Shown here piece after piece: positions 16,188 through 28,085 of a DNA stretch of 64,000 nucleotides; within the stretch, counting starts at the first letter, position 1; every line of letters starts with the position of its first letter. The stretch is taken from contig NZ_KZ859503.1 of the NCBI RefSeq assembly GCF_003382685.1, positions 34,181 to 98,180 on the forward strand, written 5' to 3'. The stretch is from Halorussus litoreus. GTDB lineage: Archaea > Halobacteriota > Halobacteria > Halobacteriales > Haladaptataceae. A model generated the notes under the pieces. It was not told the DNA's origin. It searched no databases and saw only the letters and a program-made list of their open reading frames with translations. The position numbers and the translations under genes are program-made.

Positions 16188-17111
16188 ATGAACCGACAGG
16201 TGCGGATCATCGGCGCGCCGATGGACCTCGGCGCGAACCGACGCGGCGTGGACATGGGACCGTCGGCCATCCGATACGCTGGCCTCGCGGCGGAACTCGC
16301 GGACGCGAACGTCGAGTCGACCACCGACGCGGGCGACCTGACGGTCCCACGCGCGGAGGAGCGCGACCCCGACGCCGAACAGCCCGCCGAGGGGTCGGCC
16401 AAGTTCCTGCGCGAAACCGCCGACCTCTGCACTCGGCTCGGCGACGAGGTGGCCGACGCCATCGCGGACGACGCCTTCCCGCTGGTGCTCGGCGGCGACC
16501 ACTCCATCGCCATCGGAACCGTGACCGGCGCGGCCCGGAACGCCGAACTCGGCCTCGTCTGGTTCGACGCCCACGGCGACTTCAACACACCCAAGACCTC
16601 ACCGTCGGGCAACGTCCACGGGATGCCGCTGGCCGCAGTCCTCGGAATCGGCGACTTCGCCGACACCGAGTGGGCCAACGCGCCGAACCTCCGCGAGCAG
16701 AACGTCGCCATGGTGGGCCTCCGGAGCCTCGACGACGCCGAGCGCGAGGCCATCCGCGGGAGCGACGTGACCGCGTTCACCATGTCGGACATCGACGAAC
16801 GCGGGGTCAAACCGGTCGTCGAAGACGCCCTCGACGTGGCGACCGCGGGCACGGACGGCATCCACGTCAGCCTCGACGTGGACTGGCTCGACCCCAAGAT
16901 CGCGCCGGGCGTGGGCACGCCGGTCCGGGGCGGTGTGGTGTACCGCGAGGCCCACTCCGCGCTGGAGACGGTCGCCGAGCGCGACGAAAAGGAAGACATC
17001 CTGCGCTCGCTGGAGGTCGTCGAAGTGAATCCGATCCTCGACGAGTCCAACGAGACCGCGGAACTGGCGACCGGACTGGCCGCGAGCGCGCTGGGGAAGC
17101 GGATCCTATAG
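16188..17111 (+). CDS. rocF: arginase
   Basis: A 307-residue ureohydrolase. The manganese-binding motifs are intact: LGGDHSIAIGT, WFDAHGDFN, GNVHGMPLA and SLDVDWLDPK. The N-terminus (VRIIGAPMDLGANRRGVDMGP) and the SGNVHGMP segment match arginases better than agmatinases. It hydrolyses arginine to ornithine and urea in the cytoplasm. A TATA-like ttctttacacc lies ~30 nt upstream. It stands as a single gene, convergent with the bacterio-opsin-activator type regulator. Confidence 0.9.
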   Translation: MNRQVRIIGAPMDLGANRRGVDMGPSAIRYAGLAAELADANVESTTDAGDLTVPRAEERDPDAEQPAEGSAKFLRETADLCTRLGDEVADAIADDAFPLVLGGDHSIAIGTVTGAARNAELGLVWFDAHGDFNTPKTSPSGNVHGMPLAAVLGIGDFADTEWANAPNLREQNVAMVGLRSLDDAEREAIRGSDVTAFTMSDIDERGVKPVVEDALDVATAGTDGIHVSLDVDWLDPKIAPGVGTPVRGGVVYREAHSALETVAERDEKEDILRSLEVVEVNPILDESNETAELATGLAASALGKRIL

Positions 17112-17248
17112 AGATCTGTTAGCTATATTCTTATTTGGCTGGGAATTACGTGATTTCTCGAACCACCGAACGAAACCCGGATCGAAGTAAGTCGATATGA
17201 AGCCGACCGACCGACGCCGTAGGCCCCGTCCTCCACTGTTTCTTAGTT

Positions 17249-17917
17249 CTACATCGAGTCGAATCCGTCGAGGGTTGCACCCACGAGCTTGGCCTCGGCC
17301 TTCCGGAGATGCTCGCCAGCCGTCTGTGGAGTACAGCCGAGTTCGTCCGCTACGTCCGCGTGGGTTGCGCGTCTCGGATGGTCATAGTAACCCACCTCGC
17401 GGGCGCATTCGAGCGCCTCGCGTTGGCGATTGCTAAGTTTGGACTCGGGCGCGGACTCGTCCGGCACGGACTCGATTTCGTCGACTTGGACACGGACGCC
17501 CGGTGGGGCGTCGTCGAGTGCCGTCTGTAGCGGTTCGGGGTCGCCGACTATCTGAAATGACATCGTGCCCTTGCGGTAGACTATCGGTTTCCGGACGACC
17601 AGTCCCGTCTGGGCGCGTGCCTCTCGAATCGCAGCGAACATGTGTGATTCGAGTGGTCGCATCACCGCCAGCGCGTAGGTGGGGCCGTTCTTGCGTGTCG
17701 AGAACTCGACGGACTCGATGGCCGGGGCGTCGTCTGCACCCTCGACGAAGGCCGCCGGGTCCCCGTCGATAGCGAAGAGGACCGTCTCTCGCTCACCAAC
17801 AGTCGTGTTCCACTCTAGGACGCGGGTCTCCACGATGGTGGGGTCGTGAGCGAGAAGCGTGAAAAACGTCGGTGCGCGCTCGGCGTCGACGTGAGCGGTC
17901 ACTCGGAGATGTTTCAC
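17249..17917 (-). CDS. bacterio-opsin-activator-type HTH regulator
   Basis: A 222-residue protein with an N-terminal BAT-associated sensor domain (VKHLRVTAHVDAERAPTFF) and a C-terminal HTH_10 domain (LSNRQREALECAREVGYYD; ATHADVADELGCTPQTAGEH). The GTG at 17917 is chosen because a TATA box lies 24 nt upstream, as for a leaderless transcript, and family members begin at this point. An ATG at 17959 lies upstream of that TATA box and is unlikely. It is divergent from the cupin gene, a probable target. Confidence 0.85.
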   Translation of the reverse strand: MKHLRVTAHVDAERAPTFFTLLAHDPTIVETRVLEWNTTVGERETVLFAIDGDPAAFVEGADDAPAIESVEFSTRKNGPTYALAVMRPLESHMFAAIREARAQTGLVVRKPIVYRKGTMSFQIVGDPEPLQTALDDAPPGVRVQVDEIESVPDESAPESKLSNRQREALECAREVGYYDHPRRATHADVADELGCTPQTAGEHLRKAEAKLVGATLDGFDSM

Positions 17918-17940
17918 ATATCGGTTCTCGGGGGATTGCC

Positions 17941-17948
17941 TTTTAAAT
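17941..17948 (-). promoter_or_regulatory. TATA box for the BAT-type regulator
   Basis: On the minus strand the octamer atttaaaa lies 24 nt before the GTG at 17917. This fits a leaderless transcript and decides the start codon. Confidence 0.65.
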
Positions 17949-18003
17949 CCGCCTTCCATGCAACGCAAAATCCCCATTCCCGACGGGGCCGTCATCTCCA
18001 CCA

Positions 18004-18711
18004 ATGACTGCCACACCGGAGGAATCGACCTTGCGAGTTGGGCGACCGCTGAACGACAGACGGGAACCGAAAGCGGAACCAGTCCTGACACTCGACCCCG
18101 ACGGACGGCCCGCAAGACTGTTGCGAGAGTCTCCGTACCCTCTCGCGTCGAGTCCGGGCGGGGAAACGTGGGCCGCATTATTAGAGCGCCCCGAAGACGG
18201 GAAATCTGATCGTCCGGTCTTACTCCAGTGGCTCGGCCCCGAGGGTACCGAACCGCCGAGCCACGTCCACCCGACGACGGAGACCTTCGAGGCCATCGAC
18301 GGCGAACTCACAGTCACTGTTGCGGGGGAGACGCGACGACTCGGACCCGGCGAATCCGTGACTGTCCCAGCCGAAACGGAACACGCCTTTCGTAACGACA
18401 CGGACGATGTTGTGGCGTTCAGGGCCGAACTCCCCTCGATGCGGACCGTCCACTCGTTGTTTACTGTCTGGGGGTTGGACCACGAGGGTGCGTTCGGCGG
18501 CGAAGACGAGTACGGTGAGCCGGGCCCGATACAGGGCCTCGTGCTGGCCGAGGACCTCTACGACGAGACTCGGATGACGATGGCACCGCTCGTCGTCCAG
18601 CGACTGCTGTGGGCCACCATCGGCCGCGTCGCCCGTGCGGTCGGCTATTCGGGGATCGACGAGCAGTACGTCGATTCGGTGTTCTGGGAGCGCCACGTCG
18701 AGCAACTGTAG
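18004..18711 (+). CDS. cupin-domain protein
   Basis: A 235-residue protein with a cupin barrel at about residues 60-140. It shows the motif-1 region PPSHVHPTTETFEAIDGELTV (two His plus Glu) and motif-2 region GPGESVTVPAETEHAFRN (His). These are the usual metal ligands. The C-terminal ~90 residues are helical and unrecognised (VQRLLWATIGRVARAVGYSG). The reaction cannot be deduced; small cupins include dioxygenases, isomerases and sensors. It is divergent from a BAT-type regulator 87 bp away. Confidence 0.75.
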   Translation: MTATPEESTLRVGRPLNDRREPKAEPVLTLDPDGRPARLLRESPYPLASSPGGETWAALLERPEDGKSDRPVLLQWLGPEGTEPPSHVHPTTETFEAIDGELTVTVAGETRRLGPGESVTVPAETEHAFRNDTDDVVAFRAELPSMRTVHSLFTVWGLDHEGAFGGEDEYGEPGPIQGLVLAEDLYDETRMTMAPLVVQRLLWATIGRVARAVGYSGIDEQYVDSVFWERHVEQL

Positions 18712-18784
18712 ATCGTATCGTGAATAGCGAGTAAAGGAAAATAAACCGATACTATCAAGTTCGCGGCCCGCTCCCTGAAAGCAA

Positions 18785-19465
18785 ATGCCCGACTACGACG
18801 CGGTGCTGTTCGACAACGACGGCGTGCTGGTCGAACCGCCGGGAGACGAGGCCCTGCGCGAGGCGGCCGAATCGGCGTTCGCGGCGGTGGGAGTCGAGAA
18901 TCCGACCCCAGACCACGTCGTCGACGTGATTCGCGGGGTCACGCCCGACCTGCTGGCGGAGGTCTGCGGGACCTACGGCGTCGACCCCGAACCGTTCTGG
19001 AAGGCACGGGATCGCCACGCCTCCGACGCCCAGCTCGCGGAGTTCCGGGACGGGAGTCGGGACCGTTACGACGACGTAGCGGCGCTCGCGGACCTCCGGC
19101 ACGGCCTCGACCACGGCATGGGCGTGGTGAGCTCGAACCAGCACGCGACCGTCGAGTTCATCCTCGACCGCTACGAGTTCGGCGACCACTTCGAGACCTA
19201 CTACGGCCGCGGGATGGGCGTCGAGGACCTCCGCCGGAAGAAGCCCGACCCCCACTTCCTCGACCGCGCGATGGCCGACCTCGGGGCCGACTCGGCGCTA
19301 TTCGTCGGCGACAGCGAGAGCGACGTGGCGGCCGCCCACAACGCGGGCCTCGATTCGGCGTTCGTCCGGCGCGAGCACTGCGCGGGGGTCGAGTTGTCGG
19401 TCGACCCGGACTACGAGGTCGCAGACCTCTGGGACGTCGCAGAAATAGCGACCGGCCAGCGGTGA
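18785..19465 (+). CDS. HAD-superfamily hydrolase (phosphoglycolate phosphatase-like)
   Basis: A 226-residue haloacid dehalogenase fold protein. Motif I is FDNDGVLVEPP (nucleophile Asp10, acid Asp12), motif II is VVSSNQHATV, motif III includes the KKPDPHF lysine, and motif IV is FVGDSESDVAAA. A helical cap lies between motifs I and II (subfamily IA). These enzymes dephosphorylate small metabolites such as phosphoglycolate or sugar phosphates; specificity is not visible. Its 3' end is duplicated in frame across the stop codon. Confidence 0.85.
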   Translation: MPDYDAVLFDNDGVLVEPPGDEALREAAESAFAAVGVENPTPDHVVDVIRGVTPDLLAEVCGTYGVDPEPFWKARDRHASDAQLAEFRDGSRDRYDDVAALADLRHGLDHGMGVVSSNQHATVEFILDRYEFGDHFETYYGRGMGVEDLRRKKPDPHFLDRAMADLGADSALFVGDSESDVAAAHNAGLDSAFVRREHCAGVELSVDPDYEVADLWDVAEIATGQR

Positions 19466-19484
19466 GTTTCCAGCCAGCGGTGAG
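19455..19484 (+). repeat. tandem duplication spanning the HAD stop codon
   Basis: The 12-mer gccagcggtgag occurs at 19455-19466 and 19473-19484. The period is 18 bp, so the second TGA is in frame with the first. A weaker third copy (gagccgtgag) follows. The result is a double in-frame stop. Confidence 0.65.
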
Positions 19485-19503
19485 GTAATCGGCGAGCCGT
19501 GAG

Positions 19504-22035
19504 TTACTCGGCAGGCTCGTCGGTCCCGGTCGGCTCCTCGCTAGTCTCGGTCGATTCCTCGTCGCTCGCTGCCGACTCTTCTTCGGTCGTGGCCGGAATC
19601 ACGTCCACGCTCGCCACGCCGTCATCGCCTTCGAGTTCCATCACAGTTACGCCCATCGTGTTCCGGCCGAACTCGGAGATGTCGGCCGCGCGGATGCGCA
19701 TGATCTGACCGTCCTCGCTCATGATGACGAGGTGATCGTCGGGGGCGACCGCCTTGACCGACGTGACCGACCCGTTGCGGTCCTCGGTCTTGATGTCCGT
19801 GAGCCCGTATCCGTACCGCGACTGCGTACCGTACTCGTCGAGCGGCGTCCGCTTGCCGTACCCGCGCTCCGTGACCGTCAACAGTGACCGCTCGTCGTCG
19901 TCTGTAGCGGTTACCATGCCCGCGACCGCGTCGCCGCCGCGGAGCTTCACACCGTTGACCCCCTTCGTCCGCCGACCGGTCGCGGTGACCTCGGACTCGT
20001 CGAATCGAATCGCCATCCCGTTTCGGGTGGCGATTACGAGGTCGGTCGTGCCGTCGGTCACCTGTACGTCGACGAGTTCGTCACCGTCTTCGAGTTTCGC
20101 CGCGATGATTCCGGTCGAGAAGATGTTGTCGAACTCCGAGGCTTCGGTGCGGTTGACCATGCCGTTGCGAGTCGCCATCGTCAGGTACTCCCCGTCCTCG
20201 AAGTCGTCGGTGTTGACGACCGCAGTGATCTCCTCGGCGTCGTCGAGGTCGAGCAGGTTGACCGCGGACTTGCCGCGGGCCGTGCGGGACATCTCCGGAA
20301 TCTCGTAGGTCTTCAGCCGATAGACCTGCCCCTGATTCGTGAAACAGAGCAGGTAGTCGTGGGTGTTCGCTCGGAACACCTTCGACACCCGGTCGCCCTC
20401 CTTGATGTCGCCGCCGATGATGCCCTTCCCGCCGCGGTTCTGGGCGTCGAACTGGGCGACCGGCATCCGCTTGACGTAGTCCTGCTCGGTCACGACCACG
20501 ACCACGTCCTCCTCGGGGATGAGGTCCTCGCGAGTGACCTCGTTCGTGTTCTCGATGAACGAGGTCCTGCGCTCGTCGGCGTACTCGTCGCGGACTTCGA
20601 GGAGTTCCTCCTTGATGACCGCGAGCAGTTCGGACTCGGAGGCCAGAATCTCTTCGAGGCGCTCGATGCGGGCCTGGACCTCGCCGTACTCGTCTTCGAT
20701 CTCGGCGACCTCCATCGACGTGAGGCTGCCCAACTGCATCCGGACGATGTGGTCGACCTGCTCCTCGGAGAAGTCGTAGGCCGCCCGCAGCTCGGTCTTG
20801 GCCTCGTCGCGGTCCTCGGCGTCCTGGATGATGTCGACCACGTCGTCGGCGTTCTCCAGCGCCGTGAGCCGGCCTTCGAGGATGTGGGCGCGATCCTCCT
20901 TCTCGTCGAGTTCGTACTGGCTCCGCCGCCGGACGACCTCCTTGCGGTGGTCGAGGTAGTGTCGCAGCGTCTCCGTGAGCGACAGCACCTTGGGCTCGCC
21001 GTCGACCAGCGCGAGGTTGATGACGCCGAACGTCTTCTCGAGGTAGCTCTCGATGAGCTGGTTCTTCACGACCTCCGTCATCGCGTTGCTCTTGAGTTCG
21101 ACCACGACGCGGATGCCGTCGCGGTCGGACTCGTCACGGAGGTCACGGATGCCCTCGATAGAGCCCTCGTTGACCGAATCGGCGATCTTCTCGATCATCC
21201 GGGCCTTGTTGGTCTGGTAGGGGAGCTCCGTGATGACGATGCGGTCGCTCTCGCCGTCGCGCTCCTCGATCTCGAACTCCGCGCGGACGCGGACGCGCCC
21301 CCGACCGGTCTTGTACGCCGCGTGGACCGCGTTCCGGCCCACGATGTTCGCGCCGGTCGGGAAGTCCGGCCCCTTGACGTGCTCCATCAGGTCCTCGACC
21401 GTCGCGTCGGGATTCTCGATGAGTTCGACCGTGGCGTCGATGACCTCGCCGAGGTTGTGCGGCGGGATGTTCGTCGACATGCCGACCGCGATACCCGACG
21501 AGCCGTTGACCAGCAGGTTCGGGAACGCCGAGGGCAGCACCTCGGGCTCCTGGAGCCGGTCGTCGTAGTTCGACTGCCAGTCGACGGTGTCCATGTCGAT
21601 GTCGGCCAGCAACTCCTCGGCGATGGGGGCCATCCGGGCCTCCGTGTACCGCATCGCGGCGGGCGGGTCGCCGTCGACGCTCCCAAAGTTCCCCTGGCCG
21701 TCGATCAGCGGGTAGCGCATCGAGAAGTCCTGGGCCATCCGGGCCAGCGCGTCGTAGATCGACTGGTCGCCGTGGGGGTGGAAGTCACCCATCGTGTCGC
21801 CCACGATGTTCGAGGACTTCCGGTGGCTCGCGCCGCTGGTGATGCCCGACCGGTGCATCGCGTAGAGGATGCGCCGGTGGACCGGCTTCAGCCCGTCGCG
21901 CACGTCCGGAAGCGCGCGGCCCGCGATGACCGACATCGCGTAGTCGATGTAGCTCTGTTCCATCTCGTCCTCGACGCGGACGTTCCGTACTCGCTGTGCG
22001 ACCTCCTCGGGGAGGTCGGATGAATCCGTGCTCAT
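19504..22035 (-). CDS. gyrA: DNA gyrase subunit A
   Basis: An 843-residue type IIA topoisomerase breakage-reunion subunit. The N-terminal core has [20 protein letters not shown] and the active-site Tyr130 in [10 protein letters not shown]. The C-terminal half is a six-bladed GyrA pinwheel that wraps DNA (repeated [23 protein letters not shown]-type blades). The residue aligned with E. coli Ser83 is Gln91 ([10 protein letters not shown]), while the Asp87 equivalent is Asp95. The tail is Ser/Glu/Thr rich and acidic. It lies 42 bp after gyrB, surely in one operon. Together they introduce negative supercoils. Confidence 0.98.
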   Translation of the reverse strand: MSTDSSDLPEEVAQRVRNVRVEDEMEQSYIDYAMSVIAGRALPDVRDGLKPVHRRILYAMHRSGITSGASHRKSSNIVGDTMGDFHPHGDQSIYDALARMAQDFSMRYPLIDGQGNFGSVDGDPPAAMRYTEARMAPIAEELLADIDMDTVDWQSNYDDRLQEPEVLPSAFPNLLVNGSSGIAVGMSTNIPPHNLGEVIDATVELIENPDATVEDLMEHVKGPDFPTGANIVGRNAVHAAYKTGRGRVRVRAEFEIEERDGESDRIVITELPYQTNKARMIEKIADSVNEGSIEGIRDLRDESDRDGIRVVVELKSNAMTEVVKNQLIESYLEKTFGVINLALVDGEPKVLSLTETLRHYLDHRKEVVRRRSQYELDEKEDRAHILEGRLTALENADDVVDIIQDAEDRDEAKTELRAAYDFSEEQVDHIVRMQLGSLTSMEVAEIEDEYGEVQARIERLEEILASESELLAVIKEELLEVRDEYADERRTSFIENTNEVTREDLIPEEDVVVVVTEQDYVKRMPVAQFDAQNRGGKGIIGGDIKEGDRVSKVFRANTHDYLLCFTNQGQVYRLKTYEIPEMSRTARGKSAVNLLDLDDAEEITAVVNTDDFEDGEYLTMATRNGMVNRTEASEFDNIFSTGIIAAKLEDGDELVDVQVTDGTTDLVIATRNGMAIRFDESEVTATGRRTKGVNGVKLRGGDAVAGMVTATDDDERSLLTVTERGYGKRTPLDEYGTQSRYGYGLTDIKTEDRNGSVTSVKAVAPDDHLVIMSEDGQIMRIRAADISEFGRNTMGVTVMELEGDDGVASVDVIPATTEEESAASDEESTETSEEPTGTDEPAE

Positions 22036-22077
22036 GCTGTGTGTCGAATTGTGTGTCTCAGATGTCGACCGTGGCTC

Positions 22078-24550
<2,473 letters not shown>

Positions 24551-25546
24551 ATGGTATACACTCGCCGAGAACGGACGGTGTCCGACGACGAGCGCCGGGA
24601 GTTCCTGAAGGCGCTCGGGGTGGGCGGCGCGGTCGCCGCCGGGGGCGCGACGCTCGACGGAGTTCGGGAGGCCGTGGAGACGGCCGGAGCGGGGGAAACG
24701 GCCCAAGCCGGCGAACTCGCGACCGTGGGCGAGGCCATCCGGGCCGACCTGTCGGGCAGCCTCGACGCCGAACTGCTCGCGTCCGGCCACGCCGGCCTCG
24801 CGGAAGCGGCCGCCGAACTGACAGCGGTGCCCCAGCGCGGCCCGCCGGGGTTCGGCGACGGACCGCGCGAGGAATTCGCGGCGGTCGCCGAGGCGGCCCG
24901 CCCTGCGTTCGACCACCTCGCAGCGGTCGGCTTCTTCGAGAGCACGACCGAGCGACTGCCCGAGTTCACGCCCGAGTTCGTCGAGGAGAGCGTCCGCAGG
25001 TTCGTGGTTTCGGAGGGACTGGCCGGGTCGCTGGCCGACCTCGACTTCTCCCAAGCGGAACTGGTCGACCTGCTGGCGACGGTGGTGAGCCACCGCGAGC
25101 GACTCGGCGACCGCCACTGGATCGCCACCGACGAACTCCCACGCGAGCAGTTGGCGTTCGCCGAGCACGTCCCGCCGATGACCAAGGCCGCGGCGGGCGG
25201 CGCGATGCTGTGGCTCGAAGACCTCGACGACCACCTCTGGACGAACGCGGTCCTGCTGACCGACGAGATTGTCGCGGACGCGACGTGGGACGCCCGCGCG
25301 ATGGCCGCGGGCTTCGACCTGATGCTCGACGGCGCGCGTCGCATCTCGGGAGGGGAGGCCGCTGCGGGGGCTGGAGCCGCAGACGAACCCGGCGACGCCA
25401 CCGCGGACGACGAACTCGCCGGCCTGCTGTCGAGCGGGTTCGCGCTACAGGCCGTCGCCCAGAACCGGCTCCCACGGGACGCCTACTGGATCGGCGAGGA
25501 GATGCGCGCCGAGCGAGAGACGACCGTCGACATTCCGAGAACCTAA
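24551..25546 (+). CDS. Tat-signal protein linked to the quinoprotein dehydrogenase
   Basis: A 331-residue protein with an N-terminal Tat-like motif (DERREFLKALGVGGAVAAGG). The rest is Ala/Glu-rich and mainly helical, with no motif I can assign (PPGFGDGPREEFAAVAE; FVVSEGLAGSLADLDFSQ; an Ala/Gly linker near residue 275). The stop lies one base before the ATG of the cupredoxin-quinoprotein gene, so the two are almost certainly co-translated. Because the dehydrogenase lacks a signal of its own, this protein may be the partner that carries it through the Tat system. That role is inference. Confidence 0.7.
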   Translation: MVYTRRERTVSDDERREFLKALGVGGAVAAGGATLDGVREAVETAGAGETAQAGELATVGEAIRADLSGSLDAELLASGHAGLAEAAAELTAVPQRGPPGFGDGPREEFAAVAEAARPAFDHLAAVGFFESTTERLPEFTPEFVEESVRRFVVSEGLAGSLADLDFSQAELVDLLATVVSHRERLGDRHWIATDELPREQLAFAEHVPPMTKAAAGGAMLWLEDLDDHLWTNAVLLTDEIVADATWDARAMAAGFDLMLDGARRISGGEAAAGAGAADEPGDATADDELAGLLSSGFALQAVAQNRLPRDAYWIGEEMRAERETTVDIPRT

Positions 25547-25547
25547 C

Positions 25548-27650
25548 ATGACCGCGGACATCGACCCCGAGACCGAGGAGATCGAACCGGAGGAGCGACC
25601 GCACTACATCGACACCGGGCCGGAGGCCCGCGGCGAGGACGAGCACGTCCGCTTCGACGTGCAGGACTTCGCCACCGAATTCGCCTTCGGCGGCGCGATT
25701 TCCGGATGGACCGGCCGCGCCCCCTCCAGCATCGAGGGCCAGAACAACCCGACGATGGAACTGGAGGCCGGGAACCAGTATCAGGTCGTCTGGGAGAACG
25801 TCGACGGCGCGCCCCACGACTTCGTCATCCAGGACGCCGACGGCAACCGACTGATGGGGACCGACGTGTACTCCTCGCAGGGCGAGACGTACACGCTGAC
25901 GTTCCAAGCGACCGAGGAGATGGCCCAGTACATCTGTAGCGTCCACCCGAACTCGATGGTCGGCGACATCGAGGTGTCGGGCGAAGGCGTGAACGGTGGC
26001 GGCGGGACCGAACAGCAGCAGCAGCCGCCCGGCCCCGGCGCGGCCGACGAGGAGATGCCGAAACTCTCCGTCTCGACCGAGATGCTCCGCGAGGACGCCG
26101 AGCGCCGCGACTCGTGGCTGAGCTACGACAAGGGGCTGGGACAGGTCGGGTACACGCCCGCCGACCAGCTCGACGCCGACGACGTCTCCAGCCTCGAACG
26201 CAAGTACACCATCCCGACCGACAGCGCGGGCATCGAGACCAACCCGATAATCGTGCCGTCGGACCCGCCGGTGATGTACTACACGACCAGCAACCTCGCC
26301 GTCGTGGCGGCCAACGCCCGCACCGGCGAGAAGTACTGGCAGTTCAAGTACGCGCTCCCGAAGAACGCGGCTGGCCAGACCGGCCGCAACCGCGGCGTGG
26401 CGGTGTGGGACGACAAGGTGTACTTCGCCACGACAGATTCGTATCTGGTCGCGCTGAACCGCTACACCGGCGAGAAGGAGTGGGAGACGCTGATGCTCAC
26501 CGACGAGCAACTCGATGAGATGGACCAGCCCCGCCGGATGTCCATCTCGCAGGCTCCCATCGCGTACGACGGTCGGATTCTCGTCGGCATGAGCGGCGAC
26601 TTCGGTGGCTGGTGTTACGCCTCCTCGGTCGACGCGGAGACCGGCGAGATAAACTGGCAGGTCAATATGGCACCGAAGGACGCGTGGATCGGTGACAGCT
26701 GGCGGTTCGCCAGCAACGCACCGTGGATGAGCCCCGCGTTCGATCCCGAGACGAACAACGTCTTCTACGCGGTAGGCAACCCCTGTCCGATGATGAACGG
26801 CATCGTCCGGCCGGGGCCGAACAAGCACTCGAACTCCATCGTCGCCATCGACCTCGACACGGGCGACATCGAGTGGGCGAGCCAGCAGCTCGCACACGAG
26901 CTCTGGGACTACGACAGCCACGACACCCCGACCGTCTTCGACCTCGAAGTCGACGGCGAGACGCGCCGCGCGGTGTCGACCGACCAGAAGGCCGGCTGGA
27001 CGTACGTGTACGACGCCGAGACGGGACGACTGCTCGAACGTACCGCGGCGTGGACCAAGCAGGACCACGAGTGGGCCGACCACTTCCTCGCGCTGCCGCC
27101 CCGCGGCGAGGAGAACGCCGGGACGTGCTGGCCGGGCACCATCGGCGCGACAGAGTGGCCGCCCTGCGCGTACGACCCCGAAAGCGGGATGCGCTACGTC
27201 GCGGCGGTCGACGCCGCCCAGCGCGTCTCCTACGACCCGGACTGGGAGTACGACACGGAGGGCGACATCTCGCTCGCGGAGGGCGGCTCGCGGCTGGCTT
27301 CCGAGGACACCTCTCACACGGCGTTCGTGCAGGCTGTCGACCCCGCGACCGGTGACCTCGCGTGGCGGACCGACCTCCCGGACGTGGACTCCTCGTGGTC
27401 CCACTGGCGCATCTGGCCCGGTGGCACGACCGCGACCGGCGGCGGGGTCGTGTTCGTTCCGTCGTCGGGCGGCCACGTCTACGCGCTCGACAGCGAGACG
27501 GGCGAGCGCATCTGGAGCGCGAACACCGACGCCGACCGGATCACCCCCGCGCCCGTGGTGTGGGACGACCCCGTCGAGCAGACCCAGTACCTCGCGGTCG
27601 CGGTCGACGACGAGATCACGGTGTGGTCCTCGGGCGGCTTTGAAGAGTAG
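25548..27650 (+). CDS. cupredoxin fused to PQQ-type beta-propeller dehydrogenase
   Basis: A 700-residue fusion. Residues ~35-145 form a blue-copper domain with all type-1 ligands: His90 (APHDFV), Cys130 and His133 (YICSVHPNSM), and Met137. A Gly/Gln/Pro linker follows. Residues ~165-700 form a quinoprotein beta-propeller with repeated tryptophan-docking motifs (TGEKYWQF, TGEKEWET, TGDIEWAS, TGDLAWRT, TGERIWSA) and the WPPCAYDPESGMRYV segment typical of PQQ alcohol dehydrogenases. No CxxCH haem motif is seen, so copper may replace cytochrome c as electron acceptor. There is no signal peptide. Substrate unknown. Confidence 0.85.
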   Translation: MTADIDPETEEIEPEERPHYIDTGPEARGEDEHVRFDVQDFATEFAFGGAISGWTGRAPSSIEGQNNPTMELEAGNQYQVVWENVDGAPHDFVIQDADGNRLMGTDVYSSQGETYTLTFQATEEMAQYICSVHPNSMVGDIEVSGEGVNGGGGTEQQQQPPGPGAADEEMPKLSVSTEMLREDAERRDSWLSYDKGLGQVGYTPADQLDADDVSSLERKYTIPTDSAGIETNPIIVPSDPPVMYYTTSNLAVVAANARTGEKYWQFKYALPKNAAGQTGRNRGVAVWDDKVYFATTDSYLVALNRYTGEKEWETLMLTDEQLDEMDQPRRMSISQAPIAYDGRILVGMSGDFGGWCYASSVDAETGEINWQVNMAPKDAWIGDSWRFASNAPWMSPAFDPETNNVFYAVGNPCPMMNGIVRPGPNKHSNSIVAIDLDTGDIEWASQQLAHELWDYDSHDTPTVFDLEVDGETRRAVSTDQKAGWTYVYDAETGRLLERTAAWTKQDHEWADHFLALPPRGEENAGTCWPGTIGATEWPPCAYDPESGMRYVAAVDAAQRVSYDPDWEYDTEGDISLAEGGSRLASEDTSHTAFVQAVDPATGDLAWRTDLPDVDSSWSHWRIWPGGTTATGGGVVFVPSSGGHVYALDSETGERIWSANTDADRITPAPVVWDDPVEQTQYLAVAVDDEITVWSSGGFEE

Positions 27651-28085
27651 CTGTCTCGGGGGATAACCGATTCGAGAAGGAGTCGGGGCGAGCAGGAATC
27701 GGGTCGAGAGGTAATTCGTCGGTTTCGCGGTTCGCAGCGCAGTCGCGACGGAGCGGGGCGGCCACGGTCGCTCGTCGGTCTCGGCAGTAGCTAGCTTTGT
27801 ACCGTCTTTCGCTATACGAAACAGCATCGGAGCCAGCGAACACCAGTAACCGCACACCTAACCGGGTCACGCCCGCACGCGCCCGCTAGAAGTGGAACGG
27901 ACAACCCGCGCTAAGCGTACTCCCAGAGCGGCCGGAAGTCCGGAATACCCTGCGTTACGTCCGCGATAACCTCCGACCCCCGACCGAAATCTCGGGTGGA
28001 GCGTGAAACGGTTCGCACGGTCGCTCGGGGCCGCGGGAAACGGAGTCGGTCGTTTATCCCGCGCCTCGGCGTAGCGGGCCGCGGA
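27651..28085. other. 435-bp intergenic region with a repeat-core remnant
   Basis: No gene is supported. It contains gcagtagctagctt (27784-27797), a 14-nt match to the core arm of the large palindromic elements, but the opposite arm is degraded. A TATA-like cgtttatccc near 28050 precedes the Thr/Glu-rich protein gene by about 30 nt. Confidence 0.5.

Noticed and set aside
24966-27857. A 963-codon open frame antisense to the quinoprotein genes
   Set aside because: It has the same GC-bias artefact. Its translation is Val/Leu/Arg-rich with no recognisable fold, and it runs across two convincing genes on the other strand.
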